Part shown: one piece after another, positions 51,311 to 51,771 of the stretch
Numbering within the stretch: the stretch's first letter is position 1
Layout of the letters: the number at the start of each line of letters is the position of its first letter
NCBI GenBank assembly: GCA_050943595.1
Contig: JBMNPM010000010.1
Location: forward strand, 1-51,771
Direction of reading: 5' to 3'
Source: JAXGXJ01 sp050943595
Lineage (GTDB): Bacteria; Actinomycetota; Thermoleophilia; RBG-16-64-13
Length of the DNA: 51,771 bases
Notes under the pieces: model-generated
What the model saw: the letters and a program-made list of their open reading frames with translations, nothing else
Database searches by the model: none
What the model was told of the DNA's origin: nothing
Made by a program: the position numbers and the translations under genes

Positions 51311-51771
51311 TGTTATTGCCTCCACTTTTCGCAGCCGGCGCCTTCTCCGAAGACGTCTTGGCAGGGGTTGTTTTCGCTGGGGTAGTCTTGGCCGAAGCCG
51401 GCCTTCCAGGAGCCCGCCCGCCGGAGGCCGGCTTCTTATTCGTAGCCCTATTCGTAGCTCTGGTGGCAGTCGGCTTTGTCCCACCAGGCTTCGCGGAGGC
51501 CGCCCTGGTCGTCTTAGCTGAGGACGCCTTGGTGGCAGTTGTTTTAGCTGAGGACGCCTTGGTGGCAGTCGTTTTGGTCGACGCCGCCACACCTGAGGTG
51601 GTCTTGGCCGAAGCTGGCTTTGTAGACGCAGTTTTCGCTGGGGCAGTCTTGGCCGAAGCCGGCCTTCCAGGAGCCCGCCCGCCGGAGGCCGGCTTCTTAT
51701 TCGTAGCCCTATTCGTAGCTCTGGTGGCAGTCGGCTTTGTCCCACCAGGCTTCGCGGAGGCCGCCCTGGTC
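51213..51771 (-). CDS. C-terminal Lys/Ala/Thr-rich tail of an upstream gene (probably yidC), partial
   Basis: An uninterrupted frame enters from the right edge and ends at TGA 51215-51213. It encodes a low-complexity tail of about 185 residues, rich in Ala, Lys, Thr, Ser and Pro, with units such as KTTATKASSA, GGTKPTATRATNRATNKKP and GRAPGRPASAKT. Such tails resemble histone H1-like domains and the basic C-terminal extensions of actinobacterial YidC insertases, which normally sit just upstream of jag. No folded part is in the window, so the identity rests on gene order. The last 98 bases overlap jag in a different frame, which is unusually long. Confidence 0.55.
   Translation of the reverse strand, partial: TRAASAKPGGTKPTATRATNRATNKKPASGGRAPGRPASAKTAPAKTASTKPASAKTTSGVAASTKTTATKASSAKTTATKASSAKTTRAASAKPGGTKPTATRATNRATNKKPASGGRAPGRPASAKTTPAKTTPAKTSSEKAPAAKSGGNNSVQETGKQGKTATGQSQRTNGGAGGPEGSGGA
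51370..51510. repeat. 141-base direct repeat, unit A
   Basis: This segment recurs at 51631-51771 with one visible difference (T at 51383, C at 51644). The start-to-start distance is 261 bases, an exact multiple of three, so the repeat is in frame in the coding tail. It encodes the GRPASAKT to TRAASAKPGG stretch. Confidence 0.9.
51511..51570. repeat. 30-base tandem repeat, two units
   Basis: Units at 51511-51540 and 51541-51570 differ at only two positions and encode KTTATKASSA twice on the minus strand. They lie between the two 141-base repeats. Confidence 0.85.
51631..51771. repeat. 141-base direct repeat, unit B (reaches window edge)
   Basis: Near-identical partner of 51370-51510. It continues to the last base of the window, so the full repeat may be longer. 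Near-perfect identity implies recent duplication or ongoing homogenisation. Confidence 0.88.

Noticed and set aside
51311..51745. Arg/Pro/Leu-rich N-terminal extension of Jag in the same frame
   Set aside because: The extension is the shifted reading of the Lys/Ala/Thr tail, and GGAGG eight bases before the GTG at 51310 sets the jag start.
1..51771. CRISPR arrays, rRNA or tRNA genes
   Set aside because: No regularly spaced direct repeats of CRISPR type, and no recognisable rRNA or tRNA sequence, were seen on either strand.

Overview
The window is a high-GC bacterial chromosome segment with tightly packed, often overlapping operons. The gene set suggests a deep-branching actinobacterium-like lineage: a three-part exonuclease/GIY-YIG protein, a two-subunit iron-sulphur fumarase, TrpB2 and GH57 glucan enzymes. 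The taxonomic guess is an inference from gene content only; there is no rRNA or other marker to confirm it. The right end carries the gene order usually found beside the replication origin (jag, mnmE, mnmG, rsmG, parA, parB, plus a perfect parS site), so oriC probably lies just beyond the right edge.

Layout. 1-440: relics of two transposases (IS1595-like and IS3-like). 435-1808: rarA. 2055-8511 (minus): a type II fatty acid synthesis operon, fabZ-fabH-fabD-fabG-fabF-accD-accA, with four-base overlaps and no acpP, accB or accC. 8612-10654: an exonuclease/GIY-YIG repair protein. 10860-12278: a small HTH-like protein, a candidate membrane peptide and moeA. 12544-16407: an FlgM-like protein and a three-gene ABC-2 exporter. 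16441-20397: a visibly AT-rich island holding a membrane diguanylate cyclase and a serine hydrolase broken at a run of nine T, bounded on both sides by relics of the same transposase family. 20631-24059: a degenerate M28-like membrane protein, an IS256 relic and corA. 24350-32004: a large FAD/Fe-S D-2-hydroxyacid dehydrogenase gene converging on a fumarase and succinate dehydrogenase operon; together these feed electrons from lactate- or glycolate-type acids and succinate toward quinone. 32292-36026: trpS, a cyclase-family hydrolase, a lipoprotein and a TrpB2 synthase. 36162-43187: a plus-strand operon of glycosyltransferase, two GH57 proteins, an S-adenosylmethionine hydrolase and rlmN. 43195-51771 (minus): the origin-proximal tRNA-modification and partition genes.

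Dispersed through the window are copies of a non-coding element of about 165 bp with long terminal inverted repeats (two full-length, two partial). The most unusual points are this element, the homopolymer-split serine hydrolase in the AT-rich island, a diverged MnmG-like flavoprotein inserted between mnmE and mnmG, a Lys/Ala/Thr-rich repeat tail that overlaps jag in another frame, an apparent ATA start for accD, and a perfect 20-base palindrome between the fumarase and trpS genes. No CRISPR array, rRNA or tRNA gene was seen. I found no clear candidate for a wholly new multi-gene system. The glycosyltransferase/GH57/GH57 operon and the mnmG-like gene are the best functional unknowns.
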